A stretch of DNA of 64,000 bases from Pseudomonas sp. FEN. GTDB lineage: Bacteria > Pseudomonadota > Gammaproteobacteria > Pseudomonadales > Pseudomonadaceae. The stretch covers positions 186,001 through 250,000 of the forward strand of contig NZ_CAJFDC010000036.1 of the NCBI RefSeq assembly GCF_904067045.1, read 5' to 3'. The translations under genes were made by a program, and so were the position numbers. The notes beneath the pieces are model-generated. The model was not told where the DNA came from. It made no database searches and worked only from the letters and a program-made list of their open reading frames with translations. Positions 49,382 to 57,410 of this stretch are shown here, in pieces; within the stretch, counting starts at the first letter, position 1, and every line of letters begins with the position of its first letter.

Positions 49382-49930
49382 CCAGGAGCCGTCTATTGAA
49401 GGTCCTTGCCGTCGCCCCGCCGTTGGGCGGCGGTCCTTGCCGTTACATCACGGGCGTTTGTCGCTTTAATCCTATGTCGTTCTGACATTAAGTGGCATTT
49501 TCAGCGTCCCCACTTTTCCCATGTGACCGTACGTCTAGAAGTCCACCCCCCTGCCTTCCTGTTGTTTTCGATTGAATTTGTGGACCTTTTCCTTTTGTTT
49601 AGCCTCGATTTGTTGCCCGGTCACAGAGGAAAAATGCTTTGAAATGGCCGGTTTACGGCACTTGTCCCGGCTGAAATGTCCTGTCGAGTGATGGCGAAAC
49701 GGTCGTATTGTTGGGTAATGATCATGCCGATTCGGCATAGGGTAGGCGTTTACGGCATTAGACGTCCCCCCCTTGCATGGGAATAGTTGCGCCTTTTTTC
49801 GCCTGCCAAAAAGCCATCAGGTTGGTGGGCGATGACCTTCCATGGGGGGCAGTTGCCGTCACTTGACCCGCGCAAATGCAACGGTGAGGGGGCATCTGTC
49901 CGACTCCACTTCAAGCAAGGGGAAATAACA
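49382..49930. other. Long gene-less region upstream of gltP
   Basis: 549 bases without a convincing gene; small open frames here lack ribosome binding sites and family features. A GC-rich hairpin at about 49421-49440 (CCCGCCGTTGGGCGG) may end the DUF1328 transcript. The middle is T-rich. A palindrome at 49724-49738 is listed separately. Confidence 0.6.
49724..49738. promoter_or_regulatory. Palindrome upstream of gltP, possible operator
   Basis: ATGCCGATTCGGCAT is a perfect 7-base inverted repeat around one central base, about 193 bases before the gltP start codon. The protein that might bind is unknown. Confidence 0.4.
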
Positions 49931-51262
49931 ATGAAGAAGGCAAAGCTCAGCCTCGCCTGGCAGATCCTCATCGGTCTGGTATTGGGCATTGCAGTCGGCG
50001 CGCTGCTCAACCATTTCAGTGCCGAGAAGGCCTGGTGGATCAGCAACGTCCTGCAACCGGCAGGCGACATTTTTATCCGCCTGATCAAGATGATCGTGAT
50101 CCCGATTGTCATTTCCTCGCTGGTGGTCGGTATTGCCGGGGTCGGCGACGCCAAGAAGCTCGGGCGCATCGGCCTCAAGACCATCATCTACTTCGAGATC
50201 GTCACCACCATCGCCATCGTGGTTGGCCTGCTGTTGGCCAACGTGTTCCACCCGGGCTCGGGCATCGACATGAGCACCCTGGGCACCGTGGATATCTCCA
50301 AGTACAAGACCACCGCCGCCGAAGTGCAGCATGAGCATGCGTTTATCGAAACCATCCTCAACCTGATTCCGTCCAACATCTTTGCCGCCATGGCTCGCGG
50401 TGAAATGCTGCCGATCATCTTCTTCTCGGTGCTCTTCGGCCTGGGCCTGTCGAGCTTGCAGGCCGAGTTGCGCGACCCGCTGGTGAAGATGTTCCAGGGC
50501 GTGTCGGAAAGCATGTTCAAGGTCACCCACATGATCATGAACTATGCCCCGATCGGCGTTTTCGCCCTGATCGCGGTGACCGTCGCCAGCTTCGGCTTCG
50601 CTTCCCTGCTGCCGTTGGCCAAGCTGGTGTTGCTGGTCTACGCAGCTATCCTGTTCTTCGCTTTTGCCGTGCTCGGCCTGGTGGCTCGGCTGTTCGGCTT
50701 CTCGGTGATCAGGCTGATGCGCATCTTCAAGGACGAGTTGGTGCTGGCCTACTCCACCGCCAGTTCCGAAACCGTGTTGCCGCGAGTGATCGAGAAGATG
50801 GAAGCCTACGGCGCACCGAAAGCCATTTGCAGCTTTGTGGTGCCGACCGGTTACTCTTTCAACCTCGACGGTTCGACCCTGTACCAGAGCATCGCGGCGA
50901 TCTTTATTGCCCAGCTCTATGGCATCGACCTGTCCATCAGCCAGCAACTGCTGCTGGTGCTGACCCTGATGGTGACCTCCAAGGGGATTGCCGGGGTACC
51001 GGGCGTGTCCTTCGTGGTACTGCTGGCGACCCTGGGCAGCGTCGGCATTCCGCTGGAAGGCCTGGCCTTTATCGCCGGTGTCGACCGGGTGATGGACATG
51101 GCGCGCACGGCACTGAACGTGATCGGCAATGCCCTGGCGGTGCTGGTGGTTTCCCGTTGGGAAGGCATGTACGACGATGCCAAGGGCCAGCGCTACTGGA
51201 ACTCCCTGCCGCACTGGCGCAGCAAGGAAGCATTGCCAGCGGGCGAAGCCGCCAGGGGCTGA
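49931..51262 (+). CDS. gltP: Glutamate/aspartate:proton (dicarboxylate) symporter
   Basis: A 443-residue secondary transporter of the DAACS family with eight helices and two hairpin loops. Family motifs are AYSTASSETVLPRVIEKME (hairpin HP1), PTGYSFNLDGSTLYQSIAAIFIAQ, and GIAGVPGVSFVVLLATL (HP2). By position and sequence it corresponds to GltP. ATG 49931 (MKKAKLSLAWQI) follows AAGGGGAAATAACA, so the in-frame start at 49787 is rejected. Confidence 0.94.
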   Translation: MKKAKLSLAWQILIGLVLGIAVGALLNHFSAEKAWWISNVLQPAGDIFIRLIKMIVIPIVISSLVVGIAGVGDAKKLGRIGLKTIIYFEIVTTIAIVVGLLLANVFHPGSGIDMSTLGTVDISKYKTTAAEVQHEHAFIETILNLIPSNIFAAMARGEMLPIIFFSVLFGLGLSSLQAELRDPLVKMFQGVSESMFKVTHMIMNYAPIGVFALIAVTVASFGFASLLPLAKLVLLVYAAILFFAFAVLGLVARLFGFSVIRLMRIFKDELVLAYSTASSETVLPRVIEKMEAYGAPKAICSFVVPTGYSFNLDGSTLYQSIAAIFIAQLYGIDLSISQQLLLVLTLMVTSKGIAGVPGVSFVVLLATLGSVGIPLEGLAFIAGVDRVMDMARTALNVIGNALAVLVVSRWEGMYDDAKGQRYWNSLPHWRSKEALPAGEAARG

Positions 51263-51263
51263 C

Positions 51264-51352
51264 TGTGGAGCGGAGCCTGGTCCGGACGGCGTTGCGCCGA
51301 GGATTTTGGCGGCCTCACGGGCCCCTTCGCGAGCAAGCTCTGCTCCCACAGG
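51264..51352. repeat. Diverged REP-like pair after gltP
   Basis: CTGTGGAGCGGAGC at the left and GCTCTGCTCCCACAGG at the right are inverse, degenerate ends; the right side contains GCGAGCAAGCTC, a variant of the second REP family. Confidence 0.6.
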
Positions 51353-51387
51353 TCCGCGTATTGCCAGCGCTAGGCTAAGTAGACGAG

Positions 51388-51413
51388 CCCCGGATTTTCC
51401 GGGGTTTGTTGTT
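51388..51413 (+). terminator. Rho-independent terminator after gltP
   Basis: CCCCGGA-TTT-TCCGGGG, a 7-base perfect stem, followed by TTTGTTGTTT. Confidence 0.85.
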
Positions 51414-51460
51414 TCTGGCCCGACCGCTATCATTCGCCGCATCTTCAAGGAGTTTTCCCG

Positions 51461-52690
51461 ATGCTCAATGGTCTGTGGCTTGGCTTTTTCGTGGTGGCGA
51501 CCGTCTCGGCGCTGGCGCAATGGCTGGTAGGCGGCAACTCCGCGATCTTTGCCGCGATGGTGGAAAGCATCTTCGCCATGGCCAAGCTGTCGGTGGAGGT
51601 CATGGTCCTGCTGTTCGGCACCCTGACCCTCTGGCTCGGCTTCCTGCGAATCGCCGAAAAGGCCGGGATCGTCGACTGGCTGGCCAAGGCCCTGGGGCCG
51701 CTGTTCAGCCGCCTGATGCCGGAGGTGCCACGGGATCACCCGGCCATCGGCCTGATCACCCTCAACCTGGCTGCCAACGCCCTGGGCCTGGACAACGCCG
51801 CCACGCCCATCGGCCTCAAGGCCATGCGTTCGCTGCAGGAGCTCAATCCCAGCCAGACCGTGGCAAGTAACGCACAGATCCTGTTTCTGGTGCTCAACGC
51901 CTCGGCCGTGACCCTGCTGCCGGTGACTATCTTCATGTACCGCGCCCAGCAAGGCGCGGCGGACCCGACCCTGGTGTTCCTGCCGATCCTGCTGGCCACC
52001 TGCGCCTCGACCCTGGTCGGCCTGCTGTCGGTAGCGGTAATGCAGCGCCTGCGCCTGTGGGACCCGGTGGTACTTGCCTACCTGATTCCCGGTGCCTTGA
52101 TTCTTGGCGGCTTCATGGCCGTGCTGGCCGGGCTGTCGGCCACGGCGCTGGCCAGCCTGTCGTCGATCCTCGGCAACCTGACGCTGTTCGGTCTGATCAT
52201 GCTGTTCCTGGTCATCGGCGCGTTGCGCAAGGTGAAGGTCTACGAGGCGTTTGTCGAAGGGGCGAAAGAGGGCTTCGATGTCGCGAAGAACCTGTTGCCA
52301 TACCTGGTGGCGATGCTCTGTGCGATTGGCGTGTTGCGGGCGTCCGGGGCACTGGATTTCGGCCTCGACGGCATTCGCCACTTGGTGCAGTGGCTCGGTT
52401 GGGACAGCCGTTTCGTCGATGCGCTGCCCACGGCGCTGGTCAAGCCCTTTTCCGGCAGCGCTGCCCGGGCCGTGTTGATCGAAACCATGAAGACCCAGGG
52501 CGTGGACAGCTTCCCGGCGCTGGCGGCGGCGACCATCCAGGGCAGCACCGAAACCACTTTCTACGTGCTGGCGGTGTATTTCGGCGCGGTGAATATCCAG
52601 CGGGCGCGGCACGCGGTGGGCTGCGCCCTGCTGGCGGAACTGGCCGGGGTGCTGGCGGCGATCGGGGTATGCTACTGGTTCTTCGGCTGA
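51461..52690 (+). CDS. Nucleoside-recognition (SpmA/SpmB-fusion-like) membrane protein
   Basis: A 409-residue inner-membrane protein with about ten helices. It consists of two Gate (nucleoside recognition) modules: the first half has TLNLAANALGLDNAATPIGLKAM, as in SpmA, and the second half has KPFSGSAARAV and ATIQGSTETTFYVLAVYFGAV, as in SpmB. In spore formers these are separate proteins; in Pseudomonas they are fused and their role is unclear (transport or sensing is guessed). The ATG follows AAGGAGTTTTCCCG. Its last 19 bases overlap the convergent lipoprotein gene. Confidence 0.9.
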   Translation: MLNGLWLGFFVVATVSALAQWLVGGNSAIFAAMVESIFAMAKLSVEVMVLLFGTLTLWLGFLRIAEKAGIVDWLAKALGPLFSRLMPEVPRDHPAIGLITLNLAANALGLDNAATPIGLKAMRSLQELNPSQTVASNAQILFLVLNASAVTLLPVTIFMYRAQQGAADPTLVFLPILLATCASTLVGLLSVAVMQRLRLWDPVVLAYLIPGALILGGFMAVLAGLSATALASLSSILGNLTLFGLIMLFLVIGALRKVKVYEAFVEGAKEGFDVAKNLLPYLVAMLCAIGVLRASGALDFGLDGIRHLVQWLGWDSRFVDALPTALVKPFSGSAARAVLIETMKTQGVDSFPALAAATIQGSTETTFYVLAVYFGAVNIQRARHAVGCALLAELAGVLAAIGVCYWFFG

Positions 52691-53355
52691 TCAGTTGACC
52701 CTGTAAGCCGGCTTGCCTGCGAGCCTTGTTTAGCCGAGCCTTCGCCTTGTTGCACCGCCCAGCCAATCAACTGCGCCATCAGCTTGTCGCTGGCCTGGCC
52801 GAAGCCGCTCACCACCCCGGGCACCTGCTTGTCACTCACTGGCTGGCGCACTTCAAAGCGCCGGCTGGCGAGAATCCGCTGGTCAGCGCCGCGCACCAGC
52901 CGCGCGTCGAAGCGGATCACCACCTCGGCCTCCTGCCCGCGGTACTCGGTCTGGAACGCCTGCAACTCACCCCCCAGCTCGAAATCCGCCTGCAGGTTGC
53001 TGTCGTCGCTGCTCAGCAGCCGCACCCGGCCATCGCGCTGGAAAGCATCGAGGATGCGGTTGCGCAGCAGCACCGGCGCCGGATCGCTCCAGCGCGAGGC
53101 TTTGTAGTGGCTGATCAGGTCGCCCTGGGGCACTACGGCGATATTCGGGTTGTTCAAGGCGTCGCTGGCGATGGGCTTGGCAACGCGCAACGACCAGTCG
53201 AGCGGCAGGCTGTTGGGCGCCGGTGCACTGTTCTGCGCCGTGGGCAGTCGATAGACATCCGCCGGGTCGGCCTGGGGCAGGATCGAGCAGGCAGAGCTCA
53301 AGACCAGGCCGGCAACCAGGCCCAATTGGCTCAATACGCGGGGGACACACCTCAT
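52672..53355 (-). CDS. ABC-type transport auxiliary lipoprotein (DUF330/PqiC-like)
   Basis: A 227-residue lipoprotein, lipid-Cys at position 23 (SSACSILPQ), with the beta-rich DUF330 domain (VYRLPTAQ... FELGGELQAFQTEYRGQEAE) found in outer-membrane partners of MCE transporters such as PqiC. The C-terminus is low in structure. Its start overlaps the MCE gene end by 4 bases. It is the last gene of a four-gene lipid-transport operon. Confidence 0.9.
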   Translation of the reverse strand: MRCVPRVLSQLGLVAGLVLSSACSILPQADPADVYRLPTAQNSAPAPNSLPLDWSLRVAKPIASDALNNPNIAVVPQGDLISHYKASRWSDPAPVLLRNRILDAFQRDGRVRLLSSDDSNLQADFELGGELQAFQTEYRGQEAEVVIRFDARLVRGADQRILASRRFEVRQPVSDKQVPGVVSGFGQASDKLMAQLIGWAVQQGEGSAKQGSQASRLTGSTDQPKNQ

Positions 53356-54290
53356 GGGGTGAACTCCTTGTTCTTGTCACGGCCCAGCAAGTAGCCGCTG
53401 GGGTTGGCTTCCAGGCGCTTGGAGATGGAGCGCAGGGAACTGAGGGTGTCACGCAGTTCGCGGATTGCCGGTGCCAGTCCGTTCAAGCCCTGCAAGCCAC
53501 TGTTGACCGAGTCCTGGTTGTTGCTGAGCAAGGTGTTGATGGTGGCGCTGCTCTGCTCCAGCGATTGCATGGCCCGTTCGGCGCTGCCAAGGGCCTGCTT
53601 GCCCTGATTGTCGAGCAGACCATTGGCGTTGCGCATCAGCGCGGTGGTCTGTTCCAGGGTCGCGCTCACCTGCTTGCTGACCTGGGTCAGTTGTTTCAGG
53701 GTCTGGCGGATATCGTCGCGCTGGCCGGCAATGGCCCCGGTGGTCTGCTGGAGGTTTTCCAGGGTCTGGTTGACCTGGTCGATATTTTTCTGGGAGAACA
53801 TCTCGTTGGCGTTGTGCAGCAACAGGTTGATCCCGCTCATCAGGTCGTTGCTGTCGCTGAGCAGGCGGGAAATGGGCGACGGCGAGGCGATGATCTGCGG
53901 CAGGTTGCCGTTCTTGCCCTTGAGCTCGGGACTCTGTGGCGTACCGTCGCTGAGCTGGATCAGCGAGGTGCCGGTGATGCCGGTCAAGGCCAGCTTGGCG
54001 CGGGTGTCTTCCTTGATCGGCGTGTCGCCGGCCAGGCGGATACGCGCCAGCACCCGGCGCGGGTCTTTCGGGTCAAGGCTCAGTTGCAGCACATCGCCGA
54101 CCTTGATCCCGCTGTATTGCACCGGGCTGCCCTTGGACAGGCCGCTGACGGCCTCGTTGAAGACCACTTCATAGTCCTTGAACGCCGTATCGACGCTGGA
54201 CTTGGCCAGCCACAGGCCGAACAGCAGTGCGCCGACGACCACCAGAACGCTGAACAGGCCGATCATCACATGATGGGCGCGGGTTTCCAT
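53352..54290 (-). CDS. MCE/MlaD-family lipid-transport protein
   Basis: A 312-residue protein with one N-terminal helix (about residues 9-27) and a single MCE domain (about 38-115; VVFNEAVSGLSKGSPVQYSG, GTSLIQLSDG), then a long helical, Gln/Asn-rich tail. Single MCE domains form periplasmic hexamers that carry lipid between membranes. The neighbours supply ATPase, permease and lipoprotein. It is separate from the classical Mla/Ttg2 operon, which would be elsewhere in the genome. Confidence 0.93.
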   Translation of the reverse strand: METRAHHVMIGLFSVLVVVGALLFGLWLAKSSVDTAFKDYEVVFNEAVSGLSKGSPVQYSGIKVGDVLQLSLDPKDPRRVLARIRLAGDTPIKEDTRAKLALTGITGTSLIQLSDGTPQSPELKGKNGNLPQIIASPSPISRLLSDSNDLMSGINLLLHNANEMFSQKNIDQVNQTLENLQQTTGAIAGQRDDIRQTLKQLTQVSKQVSATLEQTTALMRNANGLLDNQGKQALGSAERAMQSLEQSSATINTLLSNNQDSVNSGLQGLNGLAPAIRELRDTLSSLRSISKRLEANPSGYLLGRDKNKEFTP

Positions 54291-54291
54291 C

Positions 54292-55095
54292 TCATCCCTC
54301 CTTGTGCGGGGTTACCGCGTCAAATGCGGCGCGGCCACGCGGGCCATGGAAGTATTCGTGAATCCACGGATCGTCGGTTTCGGCGACCCGGTCGATGGCA
54401 TCGGCCACCAGCACGCGCTTCTGTGCCAGCACCGCGACCCGGTCGGTGATGGTGTAGAGGGTGTCCAGGTCGTGGGTGACCAGGAACACGCTCAGGCCCA
54501 GGGCATCGCGCAGGGTCAGGATCAACTGGTCGAAGGCCGCCGCGCCGATGGGGTCGAGGCCGGCGGTGGGCTCGTCGAGAAACAGGATGTCCGGATCCAG
54601 CGCCAGGGCTCGGGCCAGGGCGGCGCGCTTGATCATGCCGCCGGACAGCGAGGCCGGGTATTTGTTCGCCGCCGACAGTGGCAGGCCGGCCAGGGCCAGC
54701 TTGACCGCCGCCAGGTGTTCGGCATCGCGACGGCTGAGTCCGGCGTGTTCGATCAGCGGCAAGGCCACGTTCTCCGTGACCGTCAGCGAGGAAAACAATG
54801 CGCCCTTCTGGAACAGCACGCCGAAGCGCCGTTCGACCTGGGAGCGTGCCTGCTCCGAGAGGCTGCGCAGGTCCTGGCCGAACACCCGCACACTACCTTC
54901 GTTGGGTTTGCGCAGGCCGACGATGCTGCGCAGCAGCACCGACTTGCCACTGCCCGAGCCGCCGACCACGGCGAGTATTTCGCCACGGTACAGGTCCAGG
55001 TCGAGGTTTTCATGGACACTCTGGTTGCCGAAGCGGTTGCACAGTCCGCGCACCTCGATCACCGCCTCGCTCGGCGCCCGTGGTGGCCGGCTCAC
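54292..55095 (-). CDS. MCE-transporter ATPase (MlaF-like)
   Basis: A 267-residue ATPase: Walker A GGSGSGKSV, signature LSGGMIKRAALARAL and Walker B ILFLDEPTAGLDP, all in MlaF-type form. The GTG start at 55095 overlaps the permease stop (GTGA), so it is coupled; the in-frame extension beyond it is antisense of the permease gene and rejected. It powers the lipid transporter made with the adjacent permease and MCE protein. Confidence 0.94.
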   Translation of the reverse strand: MSRPPRAPSEAVIEVRGLCNRFGNQSVHENLDLDLYRGEILAVVGGSGSGKSVLLRSIVGLRKPNEGSVRVFGQDLRSLSEQARSQVERRFGVLFQKGALFSSLTVTENVALPLIEHAGLSRRDAEHLAAVKLALAGLPLSAANKYPASLSGGMIKRAALARALALDPDILFLDEPTAGLDPIGAAAFDQLILTLRDALGLSVFLVTHDLDTLYTITDRVAVLAQKRVLVADAIDRVAETDDPWIHEYFHGPRGRAAFDAVTPHKEG

Positions 55096-56237
55096 CAGCC
55101 CATCTCCATGAAGAACAGGGCGGCGGCGGCGTCCAGCACGATCACGATAAAGATCGATTGCACCACGCTGGAGGTGGTGTGGGCGCCGACCGATTCGGCG
55201 CTGCCGCTGACCTTGAAACCTTCCAGGCAGCCGACGGCGGCGATCAGGAAGGCGAAGAACGGTGCCTTGGCCATGCCCACGAGGAAATGCTGGATACCGA
55301 TATCGGCCTGCAGCAGTGATAGAAACATCGCCGGCGAAATCCCCAACGAGAAAGCGCAGACCACGCCGCCACCGACAATGCCACAGAGCATCGCGAGGAA
55401 GGTCAGCATCGGCAGGGCGATCAGCAGGGCCAGGACCCGCGGCAGCACCAGCAGCTCCATGGGATCCAGGCCCAGGGTGCGAATGGCATCGATTTCCTCG
55501 TTGGCCTTCATCGAGCCGATCTGCGCGGTGAAGGCACTGGCGGTGCGGCCGGCCATGAGGATGGCGGTGAGCAGCACACCGAATTCGCGCAGGAAAGAGA
55601 ATGCCACCAGGTCCACGGTAAAGACGCTGGCGCCGAATTTGTTCAGTACCGTGGCGCCGAGAAATGCCACCACGGCACCGACCAGGAAGGTCAGCAGGGC
55701 GATGATCGGGGCGGCGTCCAGGCCGGTCTGCTCGATATGGGCAACGGTCGGGGTAAGGCGCCAGCGCCGGGGGTGAAAGAAGCCGCGGGCGAGGGTCTCC
55801 AGGATCAGGCCGACAAACCCGAGCAATTGCAGGGTGTCTTGCCAGACAGCGTCGACGGCCCGGCCGATGCGCTCCAGCAACTGGATGCCGGCGGCTTCCT
55901 CGGGCTCCCGAACGGGTTCGCAGAAATCGGTCAGCGAGCAATACACGGTGTGCAGCAGAGCCCGGTCGGCGGCGCTGATGCGACAGTCCGGGTGCTCGGT
56001 CGAACGGCCGAGGCGTTCGGCGCCCAGCAGTTCCACCAGCAGCGAGGCGCCGGCGGTGTCGAGGGCGCCGAGGTCATTGAGGTCGATATCGGTGTTGGCG
56101 TCGTATTGCCCGACCAAGTGGCTGGCGCGCTGTTTCAGGTCGGCATAATGGGCCAGCGTCCAGTCACCACTGATCCGCAGGCGCGCGGGACTGCTCGAGG
56201 TATCCAGTTGGGCGGTGCCGGCCGTTGCGCTGATGAT
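55092..56237 (-). CDS. MCE-transporter permease (MlaE-like) with STAS-like N-terminus; non-standard start codon
   Basis: A permease of up to 381 residues. The last 250 residues are MlaE-like membrane helices (GATVLNKFGASVFTVDLVA, RTASAFTAQIGSMKANEEID, LGLDPMELLVLPR). Before this lies a STAS-like domain (LRISGDWTLAHYADL ... LNDLGALDTAGASLLVELL), like a fused MlaB. In this frame there is no ATG, GTG or TTG between an upstream TAG and a TTG at 56117, which would cut the STAS domain. A GGAG at 56247-56244 (minus strand) lies 6 bases before an ATC ATC pair at 56237, which I take as the start. If ATC does not work, translation from TTG would give 341 residues. Confidence 0.9.
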   Translation of the reverse strand: MISATAGTAQLDTSSSPARLRISGDWTLAHYADLKQRASHLVGQYDANTDIDLNDLGALDTAGASLLVELLGAERLGRSTEHPDCRISAADRALLHTVYCSLTDFCEPVREPEEAAGIQLLERIGRAVDAVWQDTLQLLGFVGLILETLARGFFHPRRWRLTPTVAHIEQTGLDAAPIIALLTFLVGAVVAFLGATVLNKFGASVFTVDLVAFSFLREFGVLLTAILMAGRTASAFTAQIGSMKANEEIDAIRTLGLDPMELLVLPRVLALLIALPMLTFLAMLCGIVGGGVVCAFSLGISPAMFLSLLQADIGIQHFLVGMAKAPFFAFLIAAVGCLEGFKVSGSAESVGAHTTSSVVQSIFIVIVLDAAAALFFMEMGW

Positions 56238-56303
56238 CGAAAGCTCCGTGCTTAACAGATATTGATACTGGCGCCTGTAATAGCACGATCTTGCCTCTGA
56301 TCT

Positions 56304-57407
56304 CTAGTGAGGCGTGTCGGTTACTTCGAAGCGCAGCACGCCGAGCATCTGGCCATTCTCGGTGAGCACCCGGACCTGCCAGTTGCCGGTGGGGTCGGTC
56401 GGGAAGTTTTGCTTGTGCGACCAGGCGCGATAGCCTTCCTTGCGCCCACCATGGATATCCAGGGCGATGCGGTCAACCTCCTGCCCGTTGAACTGCCAGA
56501 CATGGTAAATCCGCTCGTCCAGTCCGCGCGGTGCGTTGATCGCGGTGTAGGCGTACAGCCCGCCCTTGCGCACTTGGCTGGCGCTGACTTCGTCCAGGCC
56601 TTTACCTGGGGTGCGGTCCTGCAACTCGGTGGTCACCGCGACCTCGGTCATCCACAAGGTCGCCGGCGGCACCCACGAGCGCAGGAACCAGCCCGCGCCG
56701 CCAATCACCAGGGTCACGCCGATCAGCATCAACCAGCCGCGCCAACTGCGCAGCGGCAGGCTCGCCGCGAGGCTGGGGATCGATAACAACAGGGCGGTGC
56801 CCAGGGCGAGTTGGTAACTCTGGGGAGTGGTCAGGTGCAGGATGATCGGTAGCGCGGTGAGCAGCGCGGCGAACAGGGTCAGGGTGTGCAGTCCCAGCAG
56901 CAGCCAGCGTTTCGGCGAGAGCCAGCCGTAGTACAGCGGATCGATGATCGAGACCAGCGCCGCCGTGCCGAGCAGGCCGGTGAACAGTAGCTGGCTGCTG
57001 TTCCAGGTGGTGGTCACGAAAAAGAACGGCAGGACGAAGGACAGGCTCTGCTGGTGGATCATCTGTGTGGCATAGCGTAGCAACGGCTCGGGTATGTCGT
57101 GTTTGAATACCCGGCTGAAAAACTGCATGAAGACGTTCTCCAGCATCAGCCAGAGCCAGCTCACCAGCAGAATGACCGCGATCCAACTGGCGCTTGCCTG
57201 CTGGCGATCGACCAGGATGAAGCTGGCGATACCGGAGCAGAACCCGAAGACGGCAATGACACCCGGATAACGCTTCATCAGTTCGAGGACGCGTTGGATG
57301 GGCAGGGTCCAGTTTGGCATTCGGCGGTTCACAGTGCGGGCGGATAAAAGATCGCGACACAATACCGTTTCAGGGACGATTAGTCGTGTCGGTGATAGCC
57401 TTTTCAT
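56304..57407 (-). CDS. DUF5924 membrane protein with C-terminal DUF2914 domain
   Basis: A 367-residue inner-membrane protein with about eight helices between residues 45 and 250 and a C-terminal domain of about 110 residues outside the membrane (YHVWQFNGQEVDRIALDIHG, GNWQVRVLTENGQMLGVLRFEV), the DUF2914 module. The start at 57407 lies 3 bases after the M16 peptidase gene; ATG 57320 (MPNWTLPIQRV) is an equally reasonable start. Function unknown. Confidence 0.85.
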   Translation of the reverse strand: MKRLSPTRLIVPETVLCRDLLSARTVNRRMPNWTLPIQRVLELMKRYPGVIAVFGFCSGIASFILVDRQQASASWIAVILLVSWLWLMLENVFMQFFSRVFKHDIPEPLLRYATQMIHQQSLSFVLPFFFVTTTWNSSQLLFTGLLGTAALVSIIDPLYYGWLSPKRWLLLGLHTLTLFAALLTALPIILHLTTPQSYQLALGTALLLSIPSLAASLPLRSWRGWLMLIGVTLVIGGAGWFLRSWVPPATLWMTEVAVTTELQDRTPGKGLDEVSASQVRKGGLYAYTAINAPRGLDERIYHVWQFNGQEVDRIALDIHGGRKEGYRAWSHKQNFPTDPTGNWQVRVLTENGQMLGVLRFEVTDTPH

Positions 57408-57410
57408 GGC

